Below, piece by piece: positions 8,594 to 18,148 of a stretch of 64,000 bases of DNA. This stretch comes from Chryseobacterium luteum (GTDB lineage: Bacteria; Bacteroidota; Bacteroidia; Flavobacteriales; Weeksellaceae), in contig NZ_JPRO01000004.1 of the NCBI RefSeq assembly GCF_000737785.1, forward strand, positions 62,001 through 126,000, written 5' to 3'. The notes below the pieces were generated by a model, which searched no databases, was not told the origin of the DNA, and saw only the letters and a program-made list of their open reading frames with translations. The translations under genes were made by a program, and so were the position numbers. How positions within the stretch are numbered: the stretch's first letter is position 1; every line of letters begins with the position of its first letter.

Positions 8594-9295
8594 TTAATTA
8601 CAAATGGTCAGAAACTGGTGGCTTATCTGTACTTTGAATTTGGCTTCTGATTTTAATTTAGCATAAACAGTGTATTCAAAAGCCTGTACCGATTTCAGTT
8701 TCCGGTCGATATACTCTGCGATCTGTGCAACAGAAAAAATAAAATCCCTGTACACTGCAATATTCACGGTCTGTCCGTAATAAGGAAGATAGGCTTTCAA
8801 AAAAGGAACTGCGGCCTGATGCCTGTTATAATTTACACAGTATCCCGCTCCTTCTCTTGAGGTCACAACCTCACAGTCATTGATATAATCCAAAACTGTT
8901 TTATTTCCTTCCGCAGAACTTCCATTTTTTAACAGGTGCCTGTTGATTTTATCCAGAATATGCTGTGCGTATTCCATCATGGTAATGGTTTTCCACTCAA
9001 ATATATGGTTCATTCCTTTGGCTGCTTTAGGGTATTTTTCATTGTCGCAGTTTGTGCAGAAAGAGATCCCGATCTTTTCATGGTAAGGGAAAAAGCAGTC
9101 TTTAATTTCCATAGAAGCATCTGCCAGAAGTCTGTCATCCGCAAAACTGTAGTATAAATAAGGACTGTAAAGATCTGCCAGGGCCTTTAAATAATCGATC
9201 TCGCTGGCATTATGATATTCTTCAAACCATTTTTCAAGGGTGTCGTAATAATGGCTTTCAAATTCTTTAAATGTTAAGTAAAACGGCAATTCCAT
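8594..9295 (-). CDS. Hypothetical protein, 233 aa
   Basis: I do not recognise this protein. It has no signal peptide or membrane segment. An acidic, aromatic-rich N-terminal half is followed by a single CTNC pair near residue 90, and a C-terminal part ends in beta-like segments (FEYTVYAKLKSEAKFKVQ). I chose the ATG at 9295 rather than the TTG at 9319 because a -7-like TAGCTTTG (9317-9324 on the minus strand) covers the longer start. It stands alone between tRNA-Ser and an M20 peptidase of the same direction. Confidence 0.65.
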   Translation of the reverse strand: MELPFYLTFKEFESHYYDTLEKWFEEYHNASEIDYLKALADLYSPYLYYSFADDRLLADASMEIKDCFFPYHEKIGISFCTNCDNEKYPKAAKGMNHIFEWKTITMMEYAQHILDKINRHLLKNGSSAEGNKTVLDYINDCEVVTSREGAGYCVNYNRHQAAVPFLKAYLPYYGQTVNIAVYRDFIFSVAQIAEYIDRKLKSVQAFEYTVYAKLKSEAKFKVQISHQFLTICN

Positions 9296-9316
9296 AGCTC
9301 TGTAATTTTGATAGGA

Positions 9317-9324
9317 CAAAGCTA
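9317..9324 (-). promoter_or_regulatory. Probable -7 element for the 8594-9295 gene
   Basis: TAGCTTTG on the minus strand matches TAnnTTTG and lies 21 bases before the chosen ATG. A TTTTG lies upstream but only 14 bases away, so the -33 match is poor. Confidence 0.4.
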
Positions 9325-9432
9325 TTGCTGTAATGCGACAAAACTTGACGTGTTATTTTTTTTTAAATGTAAAAATGTAAAATGTATTAATGAGACAGGA
9401 TAAGATTTCAGACAATGAGCTTGTCAATGGTT

Positions 9433-9460
9433 AATTTTGCTTCGCATGTGAATGGTAAAT
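9433..9460. repeat. Interspersed 28-bp repeat, copy 1
   Basis: This 28-base stretch matches 59685-59712 at 24 positions. Its middle is a near-palindrome (TTCGCATGTGAA here, TTCACAAGTGAA in the other copy). A related CAATGGTTAAT piece lies just upstream. Both copies are intergenic. Confidence 0.5.
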
Positions 9461-9500
9461 TTTTAGAATTAATATTTAAATAAATTCCGGCTAGCAAACA

Positions 9501-11033
9501 CTATTTATCATAATTTGTCATCATATACTCAAAATAATGGATCATTTTCAGGTAGTTCTCAATACTGATGTACTCATTGGTACTGTGGATGCTCTGCTGC
9601 TCCGAGCTGTTGATCCTGATAGGCATGAACCTGTAGATATTCTTGCTTACGATCTGGTATTTATAAGCGTCGGTACCAGCCATCGTAAGATACGGGGTCA
9701 CAATGGCATCCGGATAAATCTCCCTGACTCCGGCTTCTATTAATTTAAATGCTTTTGTATCGGAAGGGGAAACAGCGGAAGCTTCCCGGGTGTTGTCGAT
9801 ATCTTCTATCTCCACATCGAAACCTTCTGTCGCTTTTGTAATATGTTCACGGACATCTTTCACGGTATTTCCTGGGAGGAGCCTGAAATTGACCACAAAT
9901 TCCACTTCGGGAGAAAGTACGTTGGTTCCGTCGCTTCCCTTCATCATCGTCAAAGCAGTTGTTGTACGCACCAGGGCATTGGTGGTATTATTTTTGGTAA
10001 GCCGGGACAGCAGAAGAGGCTTTAGCAGCCATTGGTTTGAAAGGGCCAGCCGGGTGGTAAAAGGCATGCTTCCCCCGATATTATCAAAGAATTCTTTGAT
10101 GAGTGGAGTTATGGCAGGCTTCATCTGATCGTCTTCAAGACGCTGCATAATAATGGCAGCTTTTCCTATTGCACTTTCCATAGGAGGCATTGAGGAATGT
10201 CCTCCAAGTCCCTTGACTTTTATCTTCGCAGAGAAAAAACCTTTTTCCGAACAGCCGACAACAGCTACATCGGAATCTATTCCTGCTATATTACCCTTCC
10301 GCATGATCAAACCGCCCTCATCATAGACCGCATCGAACTTAAGCCCTTTTTTCTTAAAGTAATCCGCAATCTGCACAGCTCCTTTTTGTCCGCCAACCTC
10401 TTCATCGAAACCGAAAGCCAGATAAATATCACGTTTTGGGACTTTTTTACTTTTAATCAGCATGTCCATTGATTCCATCAGGGAAAAAAGCATTCCTTTC
10501 ATATCAATGGCTCCTCTTCCGTAAATCCTGCCGTTGGCCACGGTCCCTGAAAAGGGTTCAAAATCCCAGTCTTCAGCTATTTTTGAAACGGGAGGTAGAG
10601 CTTTGTCATCGGGTCTGAAAATATTCTGCTCTTTATTTTTCACATCGGCATCTCCCGGCGGCACCACGTCTATGTGGGAAAGGAAAAGAATAGGCTCCAG
10701 TGAAGGATCACTTCCTTTAAACCGGAAAACCAAAGCATGGGTATTGACCTCATTGTTTTCGGTATGTTGATAAACCAGCGGGTAAGATGTTTTCAGATAT
10801 TCTTTGAACTGATCGAAGGGAGCATAATTGAATTCGCCCATACTTCCTGTAGAAACCGTAGGGATTTTGAGCCCGCCTGACAAATGCATGACAGCTGAAT
10901 CATTCTTTACGGGTTTCCACCCTTCTGAAGTTCCTGCTACAGCTTTTTTAAAAGGATAGGTATACATTTTGACCAGCAATACAGCAACCAAAATAACAAG
11001 GATTCCGAGAAGGGCTAAAAGGAACTTTTTCAT
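9501..11033 (-). CDS. M20-family metallopeptidase (PM20D1/carboxypeptidase-like)
   Basis: This is a zinc-dependent peptidase or amidohydrolase of family M20, 510 aa. An N-terminal membrane anchor or uncleaved signal (residues 3-22, LLALLGILVILVAVLLV) puts it in the envelope. Metal and catalytic motifs are seen in SHIDVVPPGD, IYGRGAIDMKG and DEEVGGQ; the dimerisation domain follows after GLGGHSSMPP, and the C-terminal metal site region is TMAGTDAYKY. The length and anchor resemble mammalian PM20D1 and yeast CPS1 rather than the shorter DapE or ArgE. The start at 11033 is preferred: a -7-like TATATTTG lies at 11067-11074, inside the longer frame that begins at 11099. Confidence 0.9.
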   Translation of the reverse strand: MKKFLLALLGILVILVAVLLVKMYTYPFKKAVAGTSEGWKPVKNDSAVMHLSGGLKIPTVSTGSMGEFNYAPFDQFKEYLKTSYPLVYQHTENNEVNTHALVFRFKGSDPSLEPILFLSHIDVVPPGDADVKNKEQNIFRPDDKALPPVSKIAEDWDFEPFSGTVANGRIYGRGAIDMKGMLFSLMESMDMLIKSKKVPKRDIYLAFGFDEEVGGQKGAVQIADYFKKKGLKFDAVYDEGGLIMRKGNIAGIDSDVAVVGCSEKGFFSAKIKVKGLGGHSSMPPMESAIGKAAIIMQRLEDDQMKPAITPLIKEFFDNIGGSMPFTTRLALSNQWLLKPLLLSRLTKNNTTNALVRTTTALTMMKGSDGTNVLSPEVEFVVNFRLLPGNTVKDVREHITKATEGFDVEIEDIDNTREASAVSPSDTKAFKLIEAGVREIYPDAIVTPYLTMAGTDAYKYQIVSKNIYRFMPIRINSSEQQSIHSTNEYISIENYLKMIHYFEYMMTNYDK

Positions 11034-11149
11034 GGCAATAAGATTTGTGTGGTGTTGATTGATGAACAAATATACCAAAGAAAAATTCTTTAACCGCATT
11101 GAAAATTAAATATATCCCTTGTTTTAGATATAAATAAAAGCGAAAATAT

Positions 11150-11725
11150 TTACTGCTGGTTCCACAGTCCTGAATTGATATCAAAAAATACATTATTGTT
11201 TTCCAGCCTGAATTTTTCAATAGACTGCTTTGCTGAATTGTTTACCGAAATAAAACGTACCACGCCTTTTTCTTCCTGCCTGTAAAATTCCATAATATAA
11301 TAACCTTTGTAATCGTAGGCATACAAAAGCCCGTTCTGCATTTCTTTTTCGGGAGTTTTTATGGAGAAGTTATTTTTTATCTCTTCCAAAGTTTTCCCGG
11401 CGTAGTAAAATCCCAGCATATTATTGTAAATACTGGATTTGGTGTACGTAAAAAGAACCTGCGAAGAAGGTTTCATGTTGAGATTACTCAGAATCCCACT
11501 GACATCCTTATTGGTGAAAAATATAAAATTCCTGTCTACTTCATCAAAAATATAATCTCCATAAAAGCTGACATTAAGAGTTTCATCCTGAAGGAATAAT
11601 TTTCTGGTTATGTTTTCAGAAGGCACTGATTCTGTATGGATCGTTTTTATATAGCCGGTACATGAAGCTGTGATTAAAAGGAAAACGGCTGCAAAAGTGA
11701 AGAATATTGGCTTTTTCATAGGCAT
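11150..11725 (-). CDS. Hypothetical lipoprotein, 191 aa
   Basis: The N-terminus is a lipoprotein signal with the lipobox ITASC (Cys at residue 22), so the protein should be anchored in the envelope. The mature part has alternating polar and aromatic residues and no motif I know. A second ATG six bases downstream (11719) is an equally good start. The gene has the same direction as the M20 peptidase below it, with a 116-bp spacer holding that gene's probable promoter, so the two may be separate units. Function unknown. Confidence 0.7.
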   Translation of the reverse strand: MPMKKPIFFTFAAVFLLITASCTGYIKTIHTESVPSENITRKLFLQDETLNVSFYGDYIFDEVDRNFIFFTNKDVSGILSNLNMKPSSQVLFTYTKSSIYNNMLGFYYAGKTLEEIKNNFSIKTPEKEMQNGLLYAYDYKGYYIMEFYRQEEKGVVRFISVNNSAKQSIEKFRLENNNVFFDINSGLWNQQ

Positions 11726-11797
11726 TGCTTTACTGTAAATTTAGTTTTTCTTATTTCTATTACATGTTATTTGTGACTGTAAATATAATGGTAAAAC

Positions 11798-11829
11798 TAA
11801 AAAGAGCCAACCCCCGAAGAGGTCAGCCC
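11798..11829 (-). terminator. Terminator of the RND efflux operon
   Basis: On the minus strand an 11-bp stem (11804-11814 with 11819-11829, some G-T pairs) closes a TTCG tetraloop and is followed by a T run. It lies about 40 bp past the stop of the outer-membrane factor gene. Confidence 0.8.
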
Positions 11830-11867
11830 AAAACATTAACTGTTTTATATGATAGAATTATGATTTC

Positions 11868-13310
11868 TTATTTCCAGCCACCGCCTAAACTTTTGTAGAT
11901 GTCTACAACGGTACTCAGCTGTTTCTGTTTAGCTTCAATCAGTTCCATTTTAGCGTCCAGAGCATCTCTCTGGTTCAGAAGAACTTCAAGATAATCTGCT
12001 CTTGAATTCCGGAAGAGCTGATTGGCGATATCAATTGACTGATCCAGCGCCTTGGTTTCCTGTGACTTCATCTGATAGTACTGATCTATATTCTTCACCT
12101 TTGACATTAAATTGGCAACATCCAGATAAGCACGCAGAATTGTTTTATCATATTCATACAGTGACTGTATCTGTTTGGCATCAGCAGTCTGGAAGTTCGC
12201 TTTTATTGCACTTTTATTGATCAGCGGACCTGCCAGCTCACCTGCCAGACCTGAAGCAATGGATTCCGGCAACTTAACCAGATAAGAAGGTTTAAAAGCT
12301 TCTAATCCCAACGTTGCAGAAATTTCCAGTGACGGATAAAATTCCTTTCTTGCAGCTTCCACATCCAGTTTTGACGCCTTCAATTCCAGTTCCGCCTGTT
12401 TGATATCCGGACGGTTGGCCAGCAACTGAGATGGGATTCCTGTATAAACAGTTGGCGGCATCGTAGACATAAAGCTTTCCTTCGTTCTCACAATAGGCTG
12501 AGGATATCTTCCCAGAAGAGCATTGATCTCGTTTTCTTTTTCGGTGATATCCTGGCGGATTGTATATTCCGAGGCTTTTGACTTAGCCAGTTCAGCTTCA
12601 AATTTCTTCACGGCCAATTCTGTAGCGGCGGCAGCTTCTTTCTGAATTTTGGAAATCTCCAGCGCTCTTTCCTGCAGTTTGATGTACTGCTGAATAATGT
12701 CTAACTGATTGTCCAGTGCCAGCAGCTCGTAATAATTATCGGCCACCTCTTCAATAAGATTGGATAATACGAAGTTTTTTCCTTCTACTGTAGAAAGGTA
12801 ATGGGCCACTGCAGCTTCTTTTTCAGTTCTGAGTTTTTTCCAGATATCAATCTCCCAGTTGGCCATCAGGCCACCTTCAAAATTACCCAACGGATCCGGC
12901 ATTTCTCTTCCGGGCTCTATTTCTGTAGTGGCATCACCTGCCCCTTCGCTTGTATAGCGGCCTGCCTTTTTTACTCCGGCTCCTATTCCAGCAGAAACAG
13001 TAGGTGTAAGTCTTCCTTTTTTAGCTAAAACACCGCTTTTCGCAATTTCAATTTCCTGAAGCGTGATCAGTAATTCCTGATTGTTCTTTAAGGCAGTTTC
13101 AATTAAACTTACCAGATTAGGATCTGTAAAAAACTGTCTCCACGGGGTGGTCCCGCTGTTTGCATTGGCATCCTGCTGCTCTTCCTGATTGAAATTCTGG
13201 GGCAGGTTCTCTTTTACTTCATCTTTTATAACAGTGGCCATGGGAGCTCTACAGCCTGTGAGTACAAGCGATAAAGCAATGGCTCCTATATATTTATTAT
13301 AAATCTTCAT
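11868..13310 (-). CDS. TolC/OprM-type outer-membrane efflux lipoprotein
   Basis: This is the outer-membrane channel of a tripartite drug efflux pump. The 480-aa protein has a lipobox (LVLTGC, Cys19) as in OprM/NodT-family factors. The two related outer-membrane-factor repeats can be followed: the first around NNQELLITLQEIEIAKSG, with the second starting at LLANRPDIKQAELELKASKLDVEAAR near residue 300, each with long helices and LNALLG/LEVL-type turns. The start overlaps the end of the pump gene by 14 bp, so the two are translated together. It is the last gene of the operon before a strong terminator. Confidence 0.93.
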   Translation of the reverse strand: MKIYNKYIGAIALSLVLTGCRAPMATVIKDEVKENLPQNFNQEEQQDANANSGTTPWRQFFTDPNLVSLIETALKNNQELLITLQEIEIAKSGVLAKKGRLTPTVSAGIGAGVKKAGRYTSEGAGDATTEIEPGREMPDPLGNFEGGLMANWEIDIWKKLRTEKEAAVAHYLSTVEGKNFVLSNLIEEVADNYYELLALDNQLDIIQQYIKLQERALEISKIQKEAAAATELAVKKFEAELAKSKASEYTIRQDITEKENEINALLGRYPQPIVRTKESFMSTMPPTVYTGIPSQLLANRPDIKQAELELKASKLDVEAARKEFYPSLEISATLGLEAFKPSYLVKLPESIASGLAGELAGPLINKSAIKANFQTADAKQIQSLYEYDKTILRAYLDVANLMSKVKNIDQYYQMKSQETKALDQSIDIANQLFRNSRADYLEVLLNQRDALDAKMELIEAKQKQLSTVVDIYKSLGGGWK

Positions 13311-16300
13311 GTTTGTTATCGTGTTGGTAAGGTTCTGTTTGTTCTGTTAAAGGATTCTCCTCTTCATATCTTGCCAGTCTTGATTTCTCTGCGATGGTTC
13401 CGAAAATGTAGTACAGTCCCGGAATGATCATCAGCCCGAAAACAGTTCCTATCAGCATTCCACCTGCTGCTGCCGTACCGATTGTCCTGTTTCCTACAGC
13501 TCCCGGCCCGGTGGCTATCACCAACGGGATAAGTCCGGCGATAAATGCAAATGAAGTCATCAAAATCGGACGGAAACGGATGGCCGCTCCTTCTATTGCT
13601 GCTCTGGCAACAGGAATTCCTTCTTCTGCTTTCTTCTGAACGGCAAATTCTACAATCAATACTGCATTTTTACCCAAAAGACCTATCAGCATGACCATAG
13701 CCACCTGAGCATAGATGTTATTTTCCAGCCCTAATAATTTCAAACATAAAAATGCTCCGAAAATACCTGTAGGAAGAGATAAAATCACCGGTAACGGCAG
13801 GATAAAGCTTTCATACTGTGCTGCAAGGATCAGGTATACAAATCCAAGACAGACCAGGAAGATAAATACAGCTTCATTTCCTCTGCTTACCTCGTCCTTG
13901 GAAATACCGGCCCAGTCTATACCGAAACCTCTCGGAAGTGTTTTATCCGCAACCTCCTGAATCGCTTTAATAGCCTGTCCGCTGCTGTATCCCGGTGCCG
14001 GAGTTCCGCTTACCTCTGAAGAGTTATACATATTATGTCTTGTGATCTCCGACAATCCATATACTTTTTCCATCCTCATAAAATCTGAATACGGAACCAT
14101 CTGGTCTTTATCATTTTTCACATACAGCTTCAGCAGATCTGTGGGCAGCGCACGGTATTGAGGACCTGCCTGCACGATCACTTTATAAGGTCTGTCGAAA
14201 CGGATGAAACTGGTCTCATAGTTGGAGCCGATCAGGGTAGACAGGTTATCCATCGCATTTTCTATGGTCACCCCTTTCTGCTCAGCAAGATCATTATCTA
14301 CCTTCAGCATATATTGAGGGAAACTTGCAGAATAGAATGTGAATGCGGATCCAAGCTCAGGCCGTTTTTTCAGTTCTTTTACAAAATCATTACTTACCTG
14401 CTCCATTTTATGGTAATCCCCGCTTCCTGCCTTATCCAGCAGACGGAGTTCAAAACCTCCTGCGGCCCCATAACCCGGGATGGAAGGCGGCTGGAAGAAT
14501 TCTATATTGGCCCCGGGAATATTCTTGGCTTTTTCCTCGAGTTTTTCAATGATCTCTGCTGCAGATTCTTTACGGTCTTCCCAGCTTTTAAGGTTGATCA
14601 GACAGGTTCCTGAGTTAGATCCCGTACCTTCTGTCAGGATTTCATAACCTGCCAGTGAAGAAACAGACTGTACTCCGTCTATACCTTCAGATTCTCTTAA
14701 AAGCTCCTTAGCGATCTGGTTGGTTCTTTCCAAAGTAGATCCCGGAGGGGTCTGAATAATGGCATAGATCATTCCCTGGTCTTCCGCCGGAATAAATCCT
14801 GAAGGAAGTGAGTTGCTCAGGAAGAATGTACAGGCACAAAATGCCACTAACAAAGGAAGTGTGATGGTTTTTTTTGTAACTGTTTTATTCAGCATCTTCT
14901 CATACTTCCCGGCTCCTTTCGTGAATAAATTGTTGAATTTATCCAGGAAAATGGTAATTGGTGTTTTCTTTTTGACTTTTCCGTGATTGTTTCTCAGGAT
15001 CAGGGCACATAAAGCCGGAGTCAGTGTCAGTGCAACAATCCCTGAAAGGATGATCGCTGAAGCCATCGTAATGGAAAACTGACGGTAAAATACTCCAACC
15101 GGACCGGACATAAATGCAATCGGGATAAATACGGATGCCATAACCAATGTAATCGCGATAATTGCACCACTGATCTCATGCATGGCTTCTTCCGTAGCTT
15201 TTAGTGGAGAAAGTCCTTTTTCTTCCATCTTGGCATGGACGGCTTCAATCACCACAATCGCATCATCGACGACGACCCCGATGGCCATTACCAATGCAAA
15301 TAGCGAGATCATGTTTAAGGTAATTCCAAATACGGACATGACCGCAAATGTACCGACAAGTGAAACGGGAACCGCCAAAGCAGGAATTAAGGTTGAACGC
15401 CAGTCTCCAAGGAACAGGAATACCACAATTGCCACCAAGATAAAAGCTTCAAATAAGGTATGAATTACTTTTTCCATGGATGCATCCAGGAATCTGGAAA
15501 CGTCATAACTGATGTCATAATGCATTCCTTTCGGGAAATTGTTTTTCTCAAGATCTTTCATCAAAGTTTTAACATTTTTGATAACGTCACTTGCGTTGGA
15601 ACCGTAGGATTGTTTTACGGTAATGGCCGCAGAAGGTTTCCCGTTCAGTGTAGAATAGATGTCATACATTGAGGAACCGAATTCTATATCTGCAACGTCT
15701 TTTAATCTTACAAATTCTCCGCCCGGCTTAGCTTTTAAGATAATATTTCCGTAATCTTTTTCAGTGTTGAAACGCCCGGAATATTTCAGAATATACTCGA
15801 ATGACTGGGACCGTTTTCCTGAACTTTCTCCTGTTTTCCCTGGAGAAGCCTCTAAACTCTGCTGGTTCAGGGATTCCATCACTTCGTCTGCAGAAATATT
15901 GTAAGCGGTAAGCCTGTCCGGTTTAAGCCAGATACGCATGGCATATTCACGGGTTCCCAGGATGTCTGCAAAGCCTACTCCGCTTACCCTTCTCAGCTCA
16001 GACATCACGTTGATATCGGCATAGTTGAAAAGGAATTTCTGGTCAGCTTTGGGATCGTCGCTGTACAGGTTAATGTACATCAACATATTGGGTTCTTCAC
16101 GGGTAATTTTTACCCCTTCACGTACTACCAGAGGCGGTAGCTTGTTCACAACGGAAGATACACGGTTCTGAACGTTTACTGCAGCAACATTGGGATCTGT
16201 TCCAAGATCAAATACGATCTGAATGGATGCCTCGCCGTCGTTACCTGCATCGGAGGTCATATATTTCATACCCGGAACTCCATTCAGTCCTCTTTCGAGG

Positions 16301-16491
16301 GGAATAACCACTGATTTTATCAACAGTTCGTTGTTGGCTCCCGGATATTCTGCGGTGATATTTACTTTAGGTGGTGAAATGGAGGGAAACTGGGTCACTG
16401 GAAGTTTTACCAGCGACAGAACCCCCATAAATACAATGATCAGTGAGATCACGATAGACAGAACAGGTCTGCGGATGAATTTCTTAAACAT
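13297..16491 (-). CDS. RND efflux pump, inner-membrane HAE1 (AcrB/MexB) type
   Basis: A proton-driven multidrug exporter of 1064 aa, the usual size for the HAE1 family. The first helix follows FIRRPVLSIVISLIIVFMGVLSL, and the large periplasmic domains lie at about residues 35-330 and 565-870. The proton-relay helix 4 carries GVVVDDAIVVIE, giving the paired Asp residues of the family, and the matching Lys region is in GLLGKNAVLIVEFA in helix 10. It is encoded between its membrane-fusion protein (22 bp upstream) and its outer-membrane factor (14-bp overlap). Substrates cannot be read from the sequence. No regulator gene lies beside the operon. Confidence 0.96.
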   Translation of the reverse strand: MFKKFIRRPVLSIVISLIIVFMGVLSLVKLPVTQFPSISPPKVNITAEYPGANNELLIKSVVIPLERGLNGVPGMKYMTSDAGNDGEASIQIVFDLGTDPNVAAVNVQNRVSSVVNKLPPLVVREGVKITREEPNMLMYINLYSDDPKADQKFLFNYADINVMSELRRVSGVGFADILGTREYAMRIWLKPDRLTAYNISADEVMESLNQQSLEASPGKTGESSGKRSQSFEYILKYSGRFNTEKDYGNIILKAKPGGEFVRLKDVADIEFGSSMYDIYSTLNGKPSAAITVKQSYGSNASDVIKNVKTLMKDLEKNNFPKGMHYDISYDVSRFLDASMEKVIHTLFEAFILVAIVVFLFLGDWRSTLIPALAVPVSLVGTFAVMSVFGITLNMISLFALVMAIGVVVDDAIVVIEAVHAKMEEKGLSPLKATEEAMHEISGAIIAITLVMASVFIPIAFMSGPVGVFYRQFSITMASAIILSGIVALTLTPALCALILRNNHGKVKKKTPITIFLDKFNNLFTKGAGKYEKMLNKTVTKKTITLPLLVAFCACTFFLSNSLPSGFIPAEDQGMIYAIIQTPPGSTLERTNQIAKELLRESEGIDGVQSVSSLAGYEILTEGTGSNSGTCLINLKSWEDRKESAAEIIEKLEEKAKNIPGANIEFFQPPSIPGYGAAGGFELRLLDKAGSGDYHKMEQVSNDFVKELKKRPELGSAFTFYSASFPQYMLKVDNDLAEQKGVTIENAMDNLSTLIGSNYETSFIRFDRPYKVIVQAGPQYRALPTDLLKLYVKNDKDQMVPYSDFMRMEKVYGLSEITRHNMYNSSEVSGTPAPGYSSGQAIKAIQEVADKTLPRGFGIDWAGISKDEVSRGNEAVFIFLVCLGFVYLILAAQYESFILPLPVILSLPTGIFGAFLCLKLLGLENNIYAQVAMVMLIGLLGKNAVLIVEFAVQKKAEEGIPVARAAIEGAAIRFRPILMTSFAFIAGLIPLVIATGPGAVGNRTIGTAAAGGMLIGTVFGLMIIPGLYYIFGTIAEKSRLARYEEENPLTEQTEPYQHDNKHEDL

Positions 16492-16513
16492 ACTGCTTCG
16501 TTTTACGAGTAGA

Positions 16514-17599
16514 CTACTCTGCTTTTAGTTTCAATGACTGAAGAACTTTTTTAGGATCCTGATATTTGGTCTGTATTTTCTGGTCGTCTTTTACTTTCTG
16601 TACTCCTTCCAAAAGGATCTTATCGCCTTCGGCAAGTCCTGAGCCCAATACATAGAGATCCGGCAGTTCGTAAGACACTTTTATATTTCTGGATTTTGCT
16701 TTTCCATTTTTATCAATGACGAATACATATTTCTGATCCTGAATTTCATAAGTCGCTTTCTGTGGAATGATCAGTGCATTATGAACCGGAAGGGTCATCT
16801 GTACTTTTCCTGTCTCTCCGTTTCTAAGCAGTTTGTCTGGGTTAGGAAATTTTGCTCTGAAGGCAATATTCCCTGTTTCATTGTCGAATTCTCCTTCTAT
16901 GGTCTGGATCTCACCTTTCTGCGGAAGCATTTCTCCGTTCGCCATAATTAAGGATACCTGATTGCTTCCTCTGTCGGCAGCATGGGTCTGATAGCTTATA
17001 TATTCAGGTTCTGACACGTTAAAGTAGCTGTAAACATTGGTGTTATCTGATAAAGATGTCAGCAGATCTCCTTCGTCTACAAGGCTTCCCAATTTTAAGG
17101 GAATTCTGTTGATTACTCCGGAAAACGGTGCTTTGATATCTGTAAAAGATAAATGGATCTGGGCCAGTTTCATTTCAGCGTTAGCTGCATCCAGTTTGGC
17201 TTTGGCCATTGCCCGTTCGTTTTTAGAAACAATATTGTTGCTGGCGAGGGTACTGGCATTTTTCAGTTCAATGGAAGCCTGCTCCACTTCTGCTCTGGCT
17301 TTTAATAATTCTGCCTGATACAGCTGAGGCATAATTCTGAACAGGGTTTGTCCTGCATGAACGTACTGCCCTTCATCTACGTAAATTTTTTCAAGAAATC
17401 CTTTTTCCTGTGCGCGGATTTCAATGTTTTTCACAGACTGGATCTGGGCTACATATTCTTTATTGATCACCGTATCCATTTTTACAGGGCTGGTGACGGG
17501 ATATACTGTGGCTTCTTCTTTTTCTTCTTTCTTCTGACTGCAGCCAACAGTCAATAAAAGGGTGCTTATCGCAATGCCTGAGGCAACTCTTTTGATCAT
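16514..17599 (-). CDS. RND efflux periplasmic adaptor (membrane-fusion protein)
   Basis: This is the AcrA/MexA-type adaptor linking the inner-membrane pump to the outer-membrane channel. The 361-aa protein starts with a lipoprotein signal (LLLTVGC, Cys20). The lipoyl halves flank an alpha hairpin: IRAQEKGFLEKIYVDEGQYV with GQTLF before it and DIKAPFSGVINRIPL with GSLVDEGD after it, followed by beta-barrel and membrane-proximal domains ending in GDKILLEGVQKVKDD. It is the first gene of the operon, 22 bp before the pump gene. Confidence 0.94.
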   Translation of the reverse strand: MIKRVASGIAISTLLLTVGCSQKKEEKEEATVYPVTSPVKMDTVINKEYVAQIQSVKNIEIRAQEKGFLEKIYVDEGQYVHAGQTLFRIMPQLYQAELLKARAEVEQASIELKNASTLASNNIVSKNERAMAKAKLDAANAEMKLAQIHLSFTDIKAPFSGVINRIPLKLGSLVDEGDLLTSLSDNTNVYSYFNVSEPEYISYQTHAADRGSNQVSLIMANGEMLPQKGEIQTIEGEFDNETGNIAFRAKFPNPDKLLRNGETGKVQMTLPVHNALIIPQKATYEIQDQKYVFVIDKNGKAKSRNIKVSYELPDLYVLGSGLAEGDKILLEGVQKVKDDQKIQTKYQDPKKVLQSLKLKAE

Positions 17600-17746
17600 A
17601 ATTCTAGAGTTTAATATAAATCGTTAATGTTTTGAAAAGGATAAAACGGTAATAGAAATCCTGCACCGTAATGATTACCGGCATATGCAGCGCAGTGTAT
17701 TTCCTATCCGGAACCGGGACAGAAATAAAATCAGGAAAGAGGAATC

Positions 17747-18136
17747 TTAGATTCTGATAGAACGGATCAGAATAAATGTTTTAACGTTGGAATAGAGCGA
17801 AAGAAAACCGTGAATATTGGGTTTCCTGCTTTTAGAAGAAGATAAGCCAAAAATATAGACAAGACTGAATACTCCGGCCAATACAGCAATAATCTGTATG
17901 GTGTCAGACAGCTGAAAGTCGTTTTCAGTAAGTTCGAGGCTGGAATTATCTACATTGTCTGCCATCTGCTGTACCGAAAGCTTTTCAAAAGTCTGGTTCA
18001 GGCGGTTGGCTTTTTTAGGCATATGATGAGAAACATGACCTGAATAGTCATTTCGGAGTGTCTTAACACTAAGTCTGCTTTCTACTACAAAGAGCAGAAA
18101 AAGGCCTGTTAAAAAGTATACTATGAAGTTTCTCAT
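17747..18136 (-). CDS. Hypothetical membrane protein, 129 aa
   Basis: I do not recognise this protein. It has an N-terminal hydrophobic helix (residues 2-20), a polar central part, and a second hydrophobic helix near residues 78-95 (IIAVLAGVFSLVYIFGL), so two membrane passes are likely. The ATG at 18136 is preferred over a TTG 12 bases upstream. It sits 147 bp before the efflux operon on the same strand, but nothing in it points to a regulator or pump subunit. Confidence 0.6.
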   Translation of the reverse strand: MRNFIVYFLTGLFLLFVVESRLSVKTLRNDYSGHVSHHMPKKANRLNQTFEKLSVQQMADNVDNSSLELTENDFQLSDTIQIIAVLAGVFSLVYIFGLSSSKSRKPNIHGFLSLYSNVKTFILIRSIRI

Positions 18137-18148
18137 TTGAAGTGGCAA

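Noticed and set aside
13424..15463. Several plus-strand frames of 70-150 codons in the RND pump gene
   Set aside because: All are antisense to the AcrB-type gene, low-complexity and unlike known proteins.
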